Below are positions 30,611-39,906 of a DNA stretch of 64,000 bases, piece after piece. Numbering within the stretch: the first letter of the stretch is position 1; every line of letters begins with the position of its first letter. This DNA comes from CAZOVK01 sp964583165. GTDB taxonomy: Bacteria; Bacillota; Clostridia; Lachnospirales; WRAX01. Location: positions 1 through 64,000 of the forward strand of contig CAZOVK010000003.1 of NCBI GenBank assembly GCA_964583165.1, in the 5' to 3' direction. Below the pieces are notes generated by a model. The model was not told the origin of the DNA and ran no database searches. It was given only the letters and a program-made list of their open reading frames with translations. The position numbers and the translations under genes are program-made.

Positions 30611-32269
30611 GTGGAACAGGAAAAGATTAATGTAACAATCAACGGTGTGGGCGAAATCAGCGTAACGATTGGTACGACATTGGATAGTTTGGCGAAAACC
30701 TACCCGCAAGTTTGCAAGCACACGATATTGGCGGCAACTGTGGACAACGATTTGACGGAGTTGTTCGGTGGTGTGAGTGACGGTTGCCACGTGCGTTTTC
30801 TTGACATTACAGATTCTAACGGCTACCGCGTGTATCAACGCTCGGTGTCGTTTTTGATGCTTTACGCCGCTAAGTCGGTTCTGGGGCATAAAACGCGAGT
30901 CATTATTGAACATTCGATTAACAAGGCGTATTATTGTGAAATACCAGATATAACTATCACGGAAGAGTTATTAAAACAGATTGAAGCTAAGATGCGCGAA
31001 GTTGTTGACGCTGATTTGCCGTTTGAAAAGAAATACATGCTGTATAAGGACGGTTTGCGTATTGCCGAGGAAATGGGGCTGTCTGATAAGGTTCAGATGC
31101 TCAAATATCGCCGTACGACTTTTGTTAACTTCTATAAGCTCGATTGGTTCTATGATTATTTCTATGGGCCAATGGTGTTGTCGGCGGGCGTTTTGAAGCT
31201 GTTCAAGTTGTCGGTGACCGATAAGGGTTTCACGCTGTCATTTCCGTCGCCGCATGACCCATCCCAAATTTCTGACGACAAACATTTAGCTAAGATTTCT
31301 CGTATATTTAATGAGTCTAACGAGTGGGCGAAGATTCTCCGCGCTGACACGGTGGGCGCGCTGAATCAGATAATCTGCGACGGCGGTACTGACGAGTTCA
31401 TTCGCGTGAATGAGGCATTACATGAGAAGAAAATCGCGCAAATCGCCGACATGATTTTGGAGCGCGGGAGTAGGTTGGTGCTTATCGCGGGGCCATCGTC
31501 TTCGGGTAAGACGACGTTTGCGCTCAGACTGATTATTCAGATGCGCGTAAATGGCTTGCGCCCACATAAAATCAGCGTTGACAACTATTTCAATGACGCG
31601 GCGACTGCCCCACGTGATGCGGACGGCAAAATCGACTTTGAAGCGTTTGAGCATGTCAATTCGGATTTGTTGAATGAACACCTTGAACGGTTGTTGCGCG
31701 GCGAAACGGTTCAACTACCGCGTTTTGATTTCTCTGTAGGGAAGCGCTTCCCGAATGGGGAGATTATGAAACTGGATGACAATGACGTGCTTGTTGTTGA
31801 GGGCATACACTGTCTTAATGAAAGACTCACACGGGTAATACCGAAAGAGAACAAGTTCAAAATCTTCATCTCTGCGCTGACACAGCTAAATCTTGACGAC
31901 CACAACCGCATACCGACTGCTGATACGCGCTTGATACGTCGTATTGTGCGCGACAAGATGACGCGTAACTATACGGCGCAACAGACCATCTCCGTCTGGC
32001 CGAATGTCACGCGCGGCGAAGACCAACACATCTTCCCTTATCAAGAAGAGGCTGACGCAATGTTTAACTCAGCCCTTGTTTACGAGATGTGTATACTCAA
32101 ACAGTATGTCGAGCCGCTCTTGTTCTCCATCACGCCCGACATGCCCGAATATACCGAGGCGCGGCGGTTAGTGAAATTCCTTGACAGCTTTATGAATCTC
32201 GACTCAGACAGTGTGCCGAAAACCAGTATACTAAGAGAATTTATTGGCGGGAGCTGCTTCAACACGTGA
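30611..32269 (+). CDS. Nucleoside (uridine-type) kinase with TGS/ThrRS-like N terminus
   Basis: 552-residue protein. Residues 1-60 look like a TGS ubiquitin-like domain; about 60-230 resemble the second additional domain of threonyl-tRNA synthetase (HSINKAYYCE, then RTTFVNFYKLDWFYDYFYG); the C-terminal 260 residues are a uridine kinase/phosphoribulokinase P-loop domain (AGPSSSGKTTFALRL near 290-304, then SVDNYF and VVEGIHCLN). This fusion is common in Clostridia and annotated as a nucleoside kinase, but the substrate and the role of the synthetase-like part are not settled. GTG 30611 has GGGGG five bases upstream. Its TGA overlaps the GTG start of the next gene. Confidence 0.92.
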   Translation: MEQEKINVTINGVGEISVTIGTTLDSLAKTYPQVCKHTILAATVDNDLTELFGGVSDGCHVRFLDITDSNGYRVYQRSVSFLMLYAAKSVLGHKTRVIIEHSINKAYYCEIPDITITEELLKQIEAKMREVVDADLPFEKKYMLYKDGLRIAEEMGLSDKVQMLKYRRTTFVNFYKLDWFYDYFYGPMVLSAGVLKLFKLSVTDKGFTLSFPSPHDPSQISDDKHLAKISRIFNESNEWAKILRADTVGALNQIICDGGTDEFIRVNEALHEKKIAQIADMILERGSRLVLIAGPSSSGKTTFALRLIIQMRVNGLRPHKISVDNYFNDAATAPRDADGKIDFEAFEHVNSDLLNEHLERLLRGETVQLPRFDFSVGKRFPNGEIMKLDDNDVLVVEGIHCLNERLTRVIPKENKFKIFISALTQLNLDDHNRIPTADTRLIRRIVRDKMTRNYTAQQTISVWPNVTRGEDQHIFPYQEEADAMFNSALVYEMCILKQYVEPLLFSITPDMPEYTEARRLVKFLDSFMNLDSDSVPKTSILREFIGGSCFNT

Positions 32270-33096
32270 AAAAACGGCTAAAATTTATGGCGCTCGTTCT
32301 GCTCGCTTTGGCGGGCGCGAGCGCCTGTGTGTATCAATTGAGCATGAAATGGCTCAAAATAAACCGACTGACTGTAACGGCGGCCGATTTGCCAGCCGAA
32401 CTGTCGGGCTTAAAGATTCTACATATCTCGGACATTCACGGGAATGACCCCGAGCGTATAAACCTTGACATCTGGACTGCGATTGACGACATAGACGCTA
32501 ATTTCGCGTGTATAACGGGGGATTCGGTTGTTGCGCTGACCGACGAGTTTCTTCCGCATTTGGAGGGGCTTTCGCGATTGACTGCGCGTATGCCTGTTTA
32601 TTATGTTTTCGGCAATCACGACCACCTGTTTACGGAAGAAATGAAGGTTATGTTAGAGGGCGCGGGGGTTAAGACGCTCTATTTTGAAACGAGTTTTTTC
32701 AAATATAATGGCGTGGACGTGCCCGTTGTGGGTTTGCCTGACGTGATGTTTCGGCGCGTGAGGTATACGTTTTATGAACAGGCGGACAAATTGATAACCG
32801 AAACGCCCGGCTACAAGATAATTTTGTCGCACGAGCCGCAGGTTTTTCCGAACTTTGCGGAGTATTCGCCGTTTCTAATGTTATCGGGGCATACGCATGG
32901 GGGGCAACTACGCTTGCCGTTTTTGCCGACACTCTACGCGCCCGGTCAAGGGTTCTTGCCTAAGTACGGCGATGGGTTGTATACGGAGGGCGCGAACAAT
33001 TTGTATGTGTCGCGCGGGATTGGAACTACCATTTTTCCGATACGGTTCTTTAACAGACCCGAAATCGCGATAATTGAGTTAGTTAAACCAGAGTAG
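32266..33096 (+). CDS. Membrane-anchored calcineurin-like metallophosphoesterase (YkuE-like)
   Basis: 276-residue hydrolase with an N-terminal membrane anchor (about 5-22). All metal-binding blocks are present: DIHGN, ITGDSV, GNHDH, LSHEP and GHTHGGQ. Relatives such as B. subtilis YkuE sit at the cell wall and may act on lipid A-like or nucleotide substrates; the true substrate is unknown. GTG 32266 overlaps the kinase stop by four bases (GTGA), so translation is probably coupled. An extra Gly-Gln after GHTHG matches the YkuE group. Confidence 0.9.
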   Translation: MKKRLKFMALVLLALAGASACVYQLSMKWLKINRLTVTAADLPAELSGLKILHISDIHGNDPERINLDIWTAIDDIDANFACITGDSVVALTDEFLPHLEGLSRLTARMPVYYVFGNHDHLFTEEMKVMLEGAGVKTLYFETSFFKYNGVDVPVVGLPDVMFRRVRYTFYEQADKLITETPGYKIILSHEPQVFPNFAEYSPFLMLSGHTHGGQLRLPFLPTLYAPGQGFLPKYGDGLYTEGANNLYVSRGIGTTIFPIRFFNRPEIAIIELVKPE

Positions 33097-33106
33097 GGGG
33101 ATTTCT

Positions 33107-33748
33107 ATGGAGGAAAACATCCAAAAGGCTGTCGCGTTTTTGCGCGAACAATTCGACCAAAGCGTATATCTTAACGCGCACGAAGACGAGAAGAAGTATC
33201 GGTTTGAGCACACCATGCGTGTCGCGAATATCGGGCGTGAAATTGCAGAAAATGAGGGCATGGACGTTGAGGGACTAGTGATTGGTTGTATTCTGCATGA
33301 CGTGAGTTACATAAACGAGATGAAAACCCGTGAGGATTCAATGAATCACGGGCGCGAGGCCGCCCGAATTGCGCGGCCGTTCCTTGAAGGTCTTGGCTTT
33401 GAAGCGGGGCGGGTCAACGAGATTTGTTATGGTATCGCGATACATGTAGACGACAAGGCAGACTTTGACGGCGAGCGCACGACTTTAGCGCTCAGTATTG
33501 GGGATTGTGACAATATCGACAGATTTGATGTGTATAGAATTTACGACACATTGAGATATACAAAGTATGAGAATTTAACACTGGAAGAAGCCACGGACTT
33601 CGTTGATACCGTTTTAAGCAAGCTTAACGAGTTTCTCGACATGGAGCTGGGTACGAAAACAGCGAAAAAGCTGTGGCTAGAAAAGGTACGGTTTCAGATT
33701 GAATTCTTCGAGCGTTTAAAGAGGCAGATTGATAAGAGCGTGATTTAG
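33107..33748 (+). CDS. HD-domain phosphohydrolase
   Basis: 213-residue soluble protein with an HD metal-hydrolase domain. His34 in FEHTMRVANI, the His-Asp pair in CILHDVSYI (about 64-65), His83 in NHGREAARI and a fourth His in IAIHVDDKAD fit the family pattern. Unlike (p)ppGpp or cyclic-di-GMP enzymes it has no added domain, and its substrate cannot be assigned; single HD proteins often cleave nucleotides. GGGGA precedes ATG 33107. It lies 10 bases after the metallophosphoesterase and 9 bases before the cardiolipin synthase gene, within one operon. Confidence 0.88.
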   Translation: MEENIQKAVAFLREQFDQSVYLNAHEDEKKYRFEHTMRVANIGREIAENEGMDVEGLVIGCILHDVSYINEMKTREDSMNHGREAARIARPFLEGLGFEAGRVNEICYGIAIHVDDKADFDGERTTLALSIGDCDNIDRFDVYRIYDTLRYTKYENLTLEEATDFVDTVLSKLNEFLDMELGTKTAKKLWLEKVRFQIEFFERLKRQIDKSVI

Positions 33749-33757
33749 GGGTGTAAA

Positions 33758-35281
33758 GTGAAGATATTGAGGTTTTTCAGTGGCAGGTTGTTTATCACCG
33801 GTATTGTTATCGCTATTCAGCTCGTTTGGTTTCTGACGTTTTGGTTAAGCTTATCTGATTATTCCGAGATTGTGGGTGTCGCGTTCAGTTTGTTGAGTAT
33901 GGGCATGATTTTATATATTATTGTGCGTGATGATAACCCGTCATTTAAGATTGGTTGGATTATCGTCATCATGTCTTTGCCGCTTTTGGGCGGACTTCTG
34001 TATTTCTTTTTCGGAAGCAAACAGCCGCTACAGAAAATCACACGCAAGGTCAAGGACAGGCGCGAGCATTACCAGCGATTTTTACCGCCGAATCTAGGTG
34101 TTATTGAAAATTTGAAAACCGAGAATCAACGAGCCGCAACCAGCGCTGAATACCTTCAAAACTTCTGTAAGTATCCGATTTGGCAAAACAGCAAGACAAA
34201 GTATTACCCCGTGGGTGAGCTGATGTATGCGGACATGTTGGTAGAGTTAGAGAAAGCCGAGCGCTTCATATTCATGGAGTATTTCATCATTGAACGCGGT
34301 CAGATGTGGGATGGTATTCTTGATATTCTAAAACGCAAAGCCGCCGCGGGTGTTGAGGTGCGTCTCATGTATGATGACGTCGGATGCTTAAACCTTTTAC
34401 CGCGCAAATTCTATCGTAATATGGAGCGACTGGGCATTAAATGCCTGCCGTTCAACCGCTTCGTGCCCATGATGTCGGTAGCTATGAATAACCGTGACCA
34501 CAGAAAAATACTTGTAATTGACGGGCGCGTGGCGTTTAACGGCGGAATCAATATCGCTGATGAATACATCAACCACAAGAAAACCCTTGGTCACTGGAAG
34601 GACACAGGCGTAATGCTCACCGGCGACGCTGTGCGTGGCTTCACAGCCATGTTCTTAGAGATGTGGAACGCGTTCTACATTAAGCCCGATTTGGATATTG
34701 AGCCATATTTGGTGACTCAATCGGACAAAAACGCCACGGGTTACGTCCTGCCGTTCGGCGATTCGCCCGTGAACGGCGAGACAATCAGTCAGAACGTCTA
34801 TATCGACATTCTAAGTCAAGCGCGGCGTTATGTCTACATCTTCACACCATATCTGATTATTGACTTTGAGATGCAGAATGCTTTGCGGCTTGCGGCGAAA
34901 CGCGGCGTTGACGTGCGGCTAATCACGCCGGGAGTGCCCGATAAAAAGGTCATTTACCGCATGACGCGCTCTTATTATCACGATTTGATTGTGGGTGGCG
35001 TTAAGATTTACGAGTACACGCCGGGGTTTTTACACGCGAAAAGTTACGTCTGCGATGATGAAGTAGCCGTCGTTGGCACAATCAACATGGATTTTCGCAG
35101 TCTGTATCTACATTTTGAGTGTGGTACGTTCATGTACGGAACGGAATCTGTACTTGCAGTCAAGCAAGATTTTATGGAAACGCTCGAGAAATGCCGCAGG
35201 GTTGAGTTAAAGCGGCTTAAACAACCGCTGATTATGCGCGCCTTTGACGCGATATTACGTGCGTTTGCGCCACTGGCGTGA
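33758..35281 (+). CDS. cls: Cardiolipin synthase
   Basis: 507-residue membrane enzyme that joins two phosphatidylglycerols to cardiolipin. Two N-terminal membrane segments (about 8-30 and 37-57) precede a charged region and two phospholipase D motifs: HRKILVIDGRVAFNGG (about 248-263) and HAKSYVCDDEVAVVGTINMD (about 426-445). Both His-Lys-Asp sets are complete. GTG start at 33758 has AGGGGTG upstream. It ends the dnaG-to-cls run of same-strand genes and is followed by a hairpin. Confidence 0.95.
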   Translation: MKILRFFSGRLFITGIVIAIQLVWFLTFWLSLSDYSEIVGVAFSLLSMGMILYIIVRDDNPSFKIGWIIVIMSLPLLGGLLYFFFGSKQPLQKITRKVKDRREHYQRFLPPNLGVIENLKTENQRAATSAEYLQNFCKYPIWQNSKTKYYPVGELMYADMLVELEKAERFIFMEYFIIERGQMWDGILDILKRKAAAGVEVRLMYDDVGCLNLLPRKFYRNMERLGIKCLPFNRFVPMMSVAMNNRDHRKILVIDGRVAFNGGINIADEYINHKKTLGHWKDTGVMLTGDAVRGFTAMFLEMWNAFYIKPDLDIEPYLVTQSDKNATGYVLPFGDSPVNGETISQNVYIDILSQARRYVYIFTPYLIIDFEMQNALRLAAKRGVDVRLITPGVPDKKVIYRMTRSYYHDLIVGGVKIYEYTPGFLHAKSYVCDDEVAVVGTINMDFRSLYLHFECGTFMYGTESVLAVKQDFMETLEKCRRVELKRLKQPLIMRAFDAILRAFAPLA

Positions 35282-35285
35282 CAGC

Positions 35286-35318
35286 AAAATGGCCGTTCTT
35301 ATTCGGGGCGGTCGTTTT
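35286..35318 (+). terminator. Hairpin after cls
   Basis: AAAATGGCCG (35286-35295) pairs with CGGTCGTTTT (35309-35318), 10 bp including two G-U pairs; the T-run lies in the stem. Probable rho-independent terminator. Confidence 0.6.
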
Positions 35319-35391
35319 CGTTGTTTGCGCTGACGGTTATGAAAACATGCGAAAAGGCAAAGAAAAATCTGATTATACATGAGGGGATAAT

Positions 35392-35892
35392 TTGAGAATA
35401 GAGACAGAACGTCTGGAATTGGTAATGCTTTTGCCGAACCAGTTAAAGCTTTGGATTACGGATTTGGCGGCGCTGGAGAACGAGTTGAACATGGTGTATA
35501 TGGGCGAGCCGCTTAATGGGTTTTTTCTTGATATTGTGAAAAACCAAGTCGGAATCACAGAGAATGACAGCCAAAACTATATGTGGCACAGTTTTTTGCT
35601 GATTATACGAAAAGAGGACAGGGTGGCCGTGGGTTCGGCTGATTTCAAGAATGTGCCTAATGATAACGGTGAAGTTGAGATAGGTTACGGGTTGGGCAAG
35701 GCGTTTGAGCATAACGGTTACATGACAGAAACCGTTAAGTATATGTGTGAATGGGCGTTTAAGCAAGATTGCGTCCGCGCGGTGATTGCTGAAACGGATA
35801 TAGACGGTATAGGTTCGCAAAGGGTTCTTGAGCGAAACGGGTTTAGGTTATACAAAGAAGCAGAAACGCTCTGGTGGCGGTTAGACAAATAG
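35392..35892 (+). CDS. GNAT-family N-acetyltransferase (RimJ/RimL-like)
   Basis: 166-residue acetyl-CoA-dependent acetyltransferase. The N terminus RIETERLEL, the central VGSADFKN strand, the acetyl-CoA loop region EIGYGLGKAFEHNGYMTETVKYM and the C-terminal SQRVLERNGFRLYKE are the usual marks of the RimJ/RimL-type group. The acceptor substrate (protein N terminus, antibiotic or small amine) cannot be read from sequence. TTG 35392 has GAGGGGAT about four bases upstream. It stands alone between the hairpin after cls and a shared terminator. Confidence 0.9.
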   Translation: MRIETERLELVMLLPNQLKLWITDLAALENELNMVYMGEPLNGFFLDIVKNQVGITENDSQNYMWHSFLLIIRKEDRVAVGSADFKNVPNDNGEVEIGYGLGKAFEHNGYMTETVKYMCEWAFKQDCVRAVIAETDIDGIGSQRVLERNGFRLYKEAETLWWRLDK

Positions 35893-35895
35893 AAG

Positions 35896-35917
35896 AAGGC
35901 GGGGAAACCCGCCTTTT
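35896..35917. terminator. Bidirectional terminator (GNAT / diguanylate cyclase)
   Basis: AAGGCGGG (35896-35903), GAAA tetraloop, CCCGCCTT (35908-35915) followed by T residues. It separates the convergent GNAT and diguanylate cyclase genes. Confidence 0.85.
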
Positions 35918-35920
35918 CGC

Positions 35921-38900
35921 TTAACAAACGTATTTGGATATGTCTACACTGTTGACAAGGCACGCATTAAATCCGTCCGGCCAGTCAATCAACGACGCAG
36001 TGGTTTTGGCAGGAAAGCCGAACTTTGCGAACAGCGATTCTGTCGTGTAGGTGGGGTTATCGGGGCTGAGCCGTGGGAGCGGGCAGTCAGCGCAAGGGCT
36101 GTCGGCTTGATTTAGGGCTTCGTAACACCGCTTGCCTACAAATGACGAGTTTTTGAGCGATTTAATCTGCTGATTTGCGAAGAGCACTTCGTGGCTGACC
36201 CTGTCAACGACGAACGCAAAACTATCCAAGGTGTTCAAGATGGTCAGCATACTGTGATAATTTGTTTGAGCGGTTTCCAGGGTGCGTTGTTTGATGATGA
36301 ACGTAGAAATGAGGTTACATATCGTTGTGAGGTCGTCCAAATTCTCATCAGTCAGCGCATAGTCGTGCAGGTTGTCGTCAAAGCCGATAAAGCCTTTCAG
36401 TTTGTCGCTCTCTTTGACGGCAAACAGTAGCATATACTTGACATTTGTCTCTTGAAGTACCTCCCATTCTGTCGCGCTTATGTCGTCGGGGCGGCGTAGG
36501 ACGAAGATGTTGTTGGCGATAAGCGCATCGTAAACGTCCTTGAAGTCACCTATCTTTATATGTTCGTAGTCGGTCATGAATGTTTCTGTGTGTGGGTCAC
36601 GCCATACAAATGTATTGACCAACGTATCACTGTTTTCACGGTATTCAAAGATATAGCTTGTGGTAAAGCCGAAGTGTTCGGCTATGAGTTTAAGCGACGT
36701 TTCAATAGATGCCTTTGGGTTTGCAGAGCCGTAGAGAAGCTTGAAAATATATTCAAGGCGATTGTCGCGGAAATTCTTTTGCGGGAGGTTGCCCCGTGTA
36801 TAAATCTCGGTGCGTGTTCCCGTGTAGCCGGTGAACGCGGAGCCGTCATAGATGGTGAAACCGTCTTTGCCCTTTTGTTTAGTGACATAGAGCGCCGCGT
36901 CAGCGTATTTGTATAATGTCGTGAAGTCGTGAGCGTGGGTGGGGTAGAGCGCAATACCGACACTCGCCGAAACGGAGCAAGTCTGGTCGTCGTGGGCGTA
37001 TGATAATCTGAAAGCGCGACAAATTTCATTGGCTTTTGCGCTCACAATCTCGGGCTGATTAAATCCGCGTAAGAATACGAAGAACTCGTCGCCACCAACG
37101 CGCCCGATAATGTCGTTCGCGCGGAAAATCGGGCGCAAAGCGTCCGCAAGGCGTGTCAAAATGATGTCACCATGTAGATGCCCAAGCTTGTCATTGACGG
37201 TTTTGAAGTTGTCTATGTCGATAATAAAGAGCGCGTGGAACGTATCTGCCACATGAACATTTAACGCGTCACGGATAAGATTTTCTGTCGTAATCTTATT
37301 ATAAAGCCCCGTAAGTTGGTCGCGCTGTGCCTTCTCCAGCAATTCAAGCTCTTTCTGCTTCTGAACGGTTATGGGCATGGCCGAGCTAATCGCCATAATG
37401 TCATTGGTTTTGGGGTCTTTATAGAACTTATAACGCTGGCAAATCCAAATTATTGAGTTGTCGATATCCCTCATGCAGAATTCATATTCAACCTCTTGCA
37501 AGCCCGACATGTAATTACCAATGAGGTTGGAGGGCATGTTTTTTTCGATATAGTCGTCATAGTTACTGTCTAGCAGATAGGCATCGGCGACAGCCTCGAC
37601 AATCGATGAGAATACCGTTCCGTGTTTTAACGGTATCTTTGAATATAGAGATAGGTCGCCGTTTATCAGTAAGTTCTGGCTTAGGTTGATTTCCGATACT
37701 ATTGCGTTGCTGCCATAGAGCGCGTTTTTGTAAACGAGCGCTTCATGGTACATGACCTCAAGTTCTTTGCGGTCGTTGATGTTTTCGATAACACCAATGG
37801 CTTTAACGGGCTTTTTGTCTCTATCAAAAATGGCAACGCCCGTAATCAAACACCAAATATAAACCCCATCGCCCTTTATTATTCGGATTTCGTCATTAAC
37901 GCCACTAAAACCATCTCCAATGGCATCAAACAATTTTAAGAATCTCTCGACATCATCAGGATGTATATAACCGCCATCAATGACGCTTTGAGGTAACCCC
38001 GAGGTTATCGGCTTATAGCCAAACACCTGTTCATACTTATCTGAAAACGTAATTTCACCTGTTTTTAGCGTTACTTCAAATATTATATTCTCGCTGCGCT
38101 CTATCATAAAGCGGTAGCGTTCCTCGCCAAGCAACAGCTCAGCGTTCACACGCGCTATATCGTCACGTGAACGTCGCAACAGGCTAAAACTGAACAAAAA
38201 CAATACCACCAATACAAGCACAATACCCGTAATAAGTAAGCCCACATAAACCTGAATATTCTCGGCGTTCTTGTCAATGACCTCTTTCGGTGTCAGGATG
38301 AACAACATCCAGTCATTGATACCGATAGGCATATAATAACCGTAACGTGAATACCCGCCCAAGGTATAGCTAGTTATGCCGCTTCTACCTTCTCTAAAGT
38401 CTGATATAAGTGTTTCTTTATCATTTCCGCCATCAAACTCCATAAGGTCTAAAGCTTCGGCAAGCGTTCTGCCATCTAACTGAGAATTGGGGTTGCCTGA
38501 TAAGGCGATAAAATCGAGAGAGCTGTTTACTATGTGAAGATAACCTTGACCATTAAAGATATTCACGGACAAGAGTTGACCCAGTTTATCGGGGCTAAAT
38601 GAGCCGCGTGCGGCGGCAACAGTCTTATCATCTTTAACAACGGGAACAACGATTGATATTATTGGGCTATTTTCAACCGCGCTCGTCATTATGTCAGAAA
38701 TATAGACACTACCCGGTTCCATCTTAGCCACATAGTTGTTGGCTAAGACTACATCATAGCCATCACTCGTAAAACTACGTCCTTCGGGTAGGTCAATTGT
38801 GATACGGTTAAAGGGTGTGCCCTTTGACATATCTGTAAGAAACTGCCGCGCCTCTGCAGACGAATAATCGTCGAAGCGTTCAAGCATGGTGGCAAGCGAC

Positions 38901-39118
38901 GAGATATAATCCGTATATGAATAAATGGAGTTTTTGACAAACCCCGCGTTTTGTTCGGCTATCTCGCGTAATCTGTCAGAACCTTGATATTGCTGATTAT
39001 TATGTATGTATTCTGAGAACACGAATAAAAGAATTATAATCAGCGCCGTTGCAAACAAAAGAAGCATAAGGTTAAAAAGCGAGTAGTGTTTTTGAATAAG
39101 CGGGATTACCCTTTTCAT
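35921..39118 (-). CDS. Multi-sensor diguanylate cyclase
   Basis: 1065-residue membrane receptor that makes cyclic di-GMP. Order: membrane segment (12-36), extracellular Cache-type sensor (about 37-280), second membrane segment (289-313), PAS domain (about 330-450), a second PAS-like region (455-585), GGDEF domain (595-755), a GAF-like domain (about 795-945) and a final PAS-like domain (950-1060) with the cluster CYEALNQ...PCADCP. The active motif GGDEF (675-679) is intact, and RAND at 666-669 forms the RxxD inhibitory site, so product inhibition is likely. Sensor domains after the cyclase are unusual in order. No EAL domain. It has a strong own promoter and a single-gene transcript. Confidence 0.93.
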   Translation of the reverse strand: MKRVIPLIQKHYSLFNLMLLLFATALIIILLFVFSEYIHNNQQYQGSDRLREIAEQNAGFVKNSIYSYTDYISSLATMLERFDDYSSAEARQFLTDMSKGTPFNRITIDLPEGRSFTSDGYDVVLANNYVAKMEPGSVYISDIMTSAVENSPIISIVVPVVKDDKTVAAARGSFSPDKLGQLLSVNIFNGQGYLHIVNSSLDFIALSGNPNSQLDGRTLAEALDLMEFDGGNDKETLISDFREGRSGITSYTLGGYSRYGYYMPIGINDWMLFILTPKEVIDKNAENIQVYVGLLITGIVLVLVVLFLFSFSLLRRSRDDIARVNAELLLGEERYRFMIERSENIIFEVTLKTGEITFSDKYEQVFGYKPITSGLPQSVIDGGYIHPDDVERFLKLFDAIGDGFSGVNDEIRIIKGDGVYIWCLITGVAIFDRDKKPVKAIGVIENINDRKELEVMYHEALVYKNALYGSNAIVSEINLSQNLLINGDLSLYSKIPLKHGTVFSSIVEAVADAYLLDSNYDDYIEKNMPSNLIGNYMSGLQEVEYEFCMRDIDNSIIWICQRYKFYKDPKTNDIMAISSAMPITVQKQKELELLEKAQRDQLTGLYNKITTENLIRDALNVHVADTFHALFIIDIDNFKTVNDKLGHLHGDIILTRLADALRPIFRANDIIGRVGGDEFFVFLRGFNQPEIVSAKANEICRAFRLSYAHDDQTCSVSASVGIALYPTHAHDFTTLYKYADAALYVTKQKGKDGFTIYDGSAFTGYTGTRTEIYTRGNLPQKNFRDNRLEYIFKLLYGSANPKASIETSLKLIAEHFGFTTSYIFEYRENSDTLVNTFVWRDPHTETFMTDYEHIKIGDFKDVYDALIANNIFVLRRPDDISATEWEVLQETNVKYMLLFAVKESDKLKGFIGFDDNLHDYALTDENLDDLTTICNLISTFIIKQRTLETAQTNYHSMLTILNTLDSFAFVVDRVSHEVLFANQQIKSLKNSSFVGKRCYEALNQADSPCADCPLPRLSPDNPTYTTESLFAKFGFPAKTTASLIDWPDGFNACLVNSVDISKYVC

Positions 39119-39163
39119 GATTCCCCCTAGCGCATTTTTGATTTTTCACTCGCAGATATTACA

Positions 39164-39192
39164 ATTATGCAATAAACAGTGCCCGTTGTCAA
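39164..39192 (-). promoter_or_regulatory. Diguanylate cyclase promoter
   Basis: Minus strand: TTGACA (39187-39192), 17-bp spacer, CATAAT (39164-39169), about 45 bases before the ATG. Confidence 0.8.
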
Positions 39193-39227
39193 CCTCATAT
39201 CGGGTTAATAATTTTATGATTTTCTTG

Positions 39228-39256
39228 TTGACTTTTTTGTAGAATTATGCTTAAAT
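39228..39256 (+). promoter_or_regulatory. Promoter of the XRE-potABCD operon
   Basis: TTGACT (39228-39233), 17-bp spacer, TTAAAT (39251-39256). It is divergent from the diguanylate cyclase promoter. Confidence 0.6.
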
Positions 39257-39345
39257 AAGTTTGGCTTTTGTTTAGTGACTGTGGATTGAATGTTTGATAT
39301 TAAGAAACAGCCCAAGGCGCTGTATACGTGGGAAAAGGCGGATTT

Positions 39346-39885
39346 ATGGATATTGGCGAGAAAATAAAGAGGCTAAGAATACGCAACAATCTGACGCTTG
39401 AAGAACTGGGCGACCGCGCCGAACTGTCTAAAAGCTTTATTTCGCAGGTTGAACGCGGCCAGGCGTCGCCGTCTATTGCTACGCTGATTGATATTTTAGA
39501 ATGTCTGGGCACGAATCTGCCGGACTTCTTTAGTGACGTTGAGAATGAAACAGTCGTGTTCTCACCCAAGGACTTCTTTACGAAAGAAAACGCTGAATCG
39601 GGTTATGAAATAAGTTGGATTGTGCCCAATGCGATAAAGAACACTATGGAACCGATTATACTGAAACTCGAACGCGGCGGTCACTCCGATACATACCCGC
39701 CATGTAACGGCGAGGTGTTCGGTTACATGCTGACGGGCGAGATGTATTTGTATATAGGTGAAACCGAAATGCGCGTCAAAAAGGGCGAGTGTTTCTATTT
39801 CAAGGTTAATAACCATTATCACTTAGAGAATAAGTCAACGCGTGTGGCGTCACTGCTATGGATTTCGACGCCGCCGAGTTTCTAG
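39346..39885 (+). CDS. XRE-family regulator with C-terminal cupin domain
   Basis: 179-residue transcription factor. Residues 1-62 form a Cro/CI-type helix-turn-helix (IGEKIKRLRIRNNLTLEELG, then SKSFISQVERGQASPSIATL), and 105-175 a small cupin (GGHSDTYPPCNGEVFGYMLTGEMYLY, then GECFYFKV). Proteins of this build next to potABCD are polyamine-responsive repressors such as PuuR-like regulators; the cupin probably senses the ligand. ATG 39346 has AAAGG about seven bases upstream; the upstream in-frame GTG at 39328 has no such site. potA starts 21 bases after its stop, so it probably controls its own operon. Confidence 0.92.
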   Translation: MDIGEKIKRLRIRNNLTLEELGDRAELSKSFISQVERGQASPSIATLIDILECLGTNLPDFFSDVENETVVFSPKDFFTKENAESGYEISWIVPNAIKNTMEPIILKLERGGHSDTYPPCNGEVFGYMLTGEMYLYIGETEMRVKKGECFYFKVNNHYHLENKSTRVASLLWISTPPSF

Positions 39886-39906
39886 CTATAAAGGGGGGCG
39901 TGTGTA

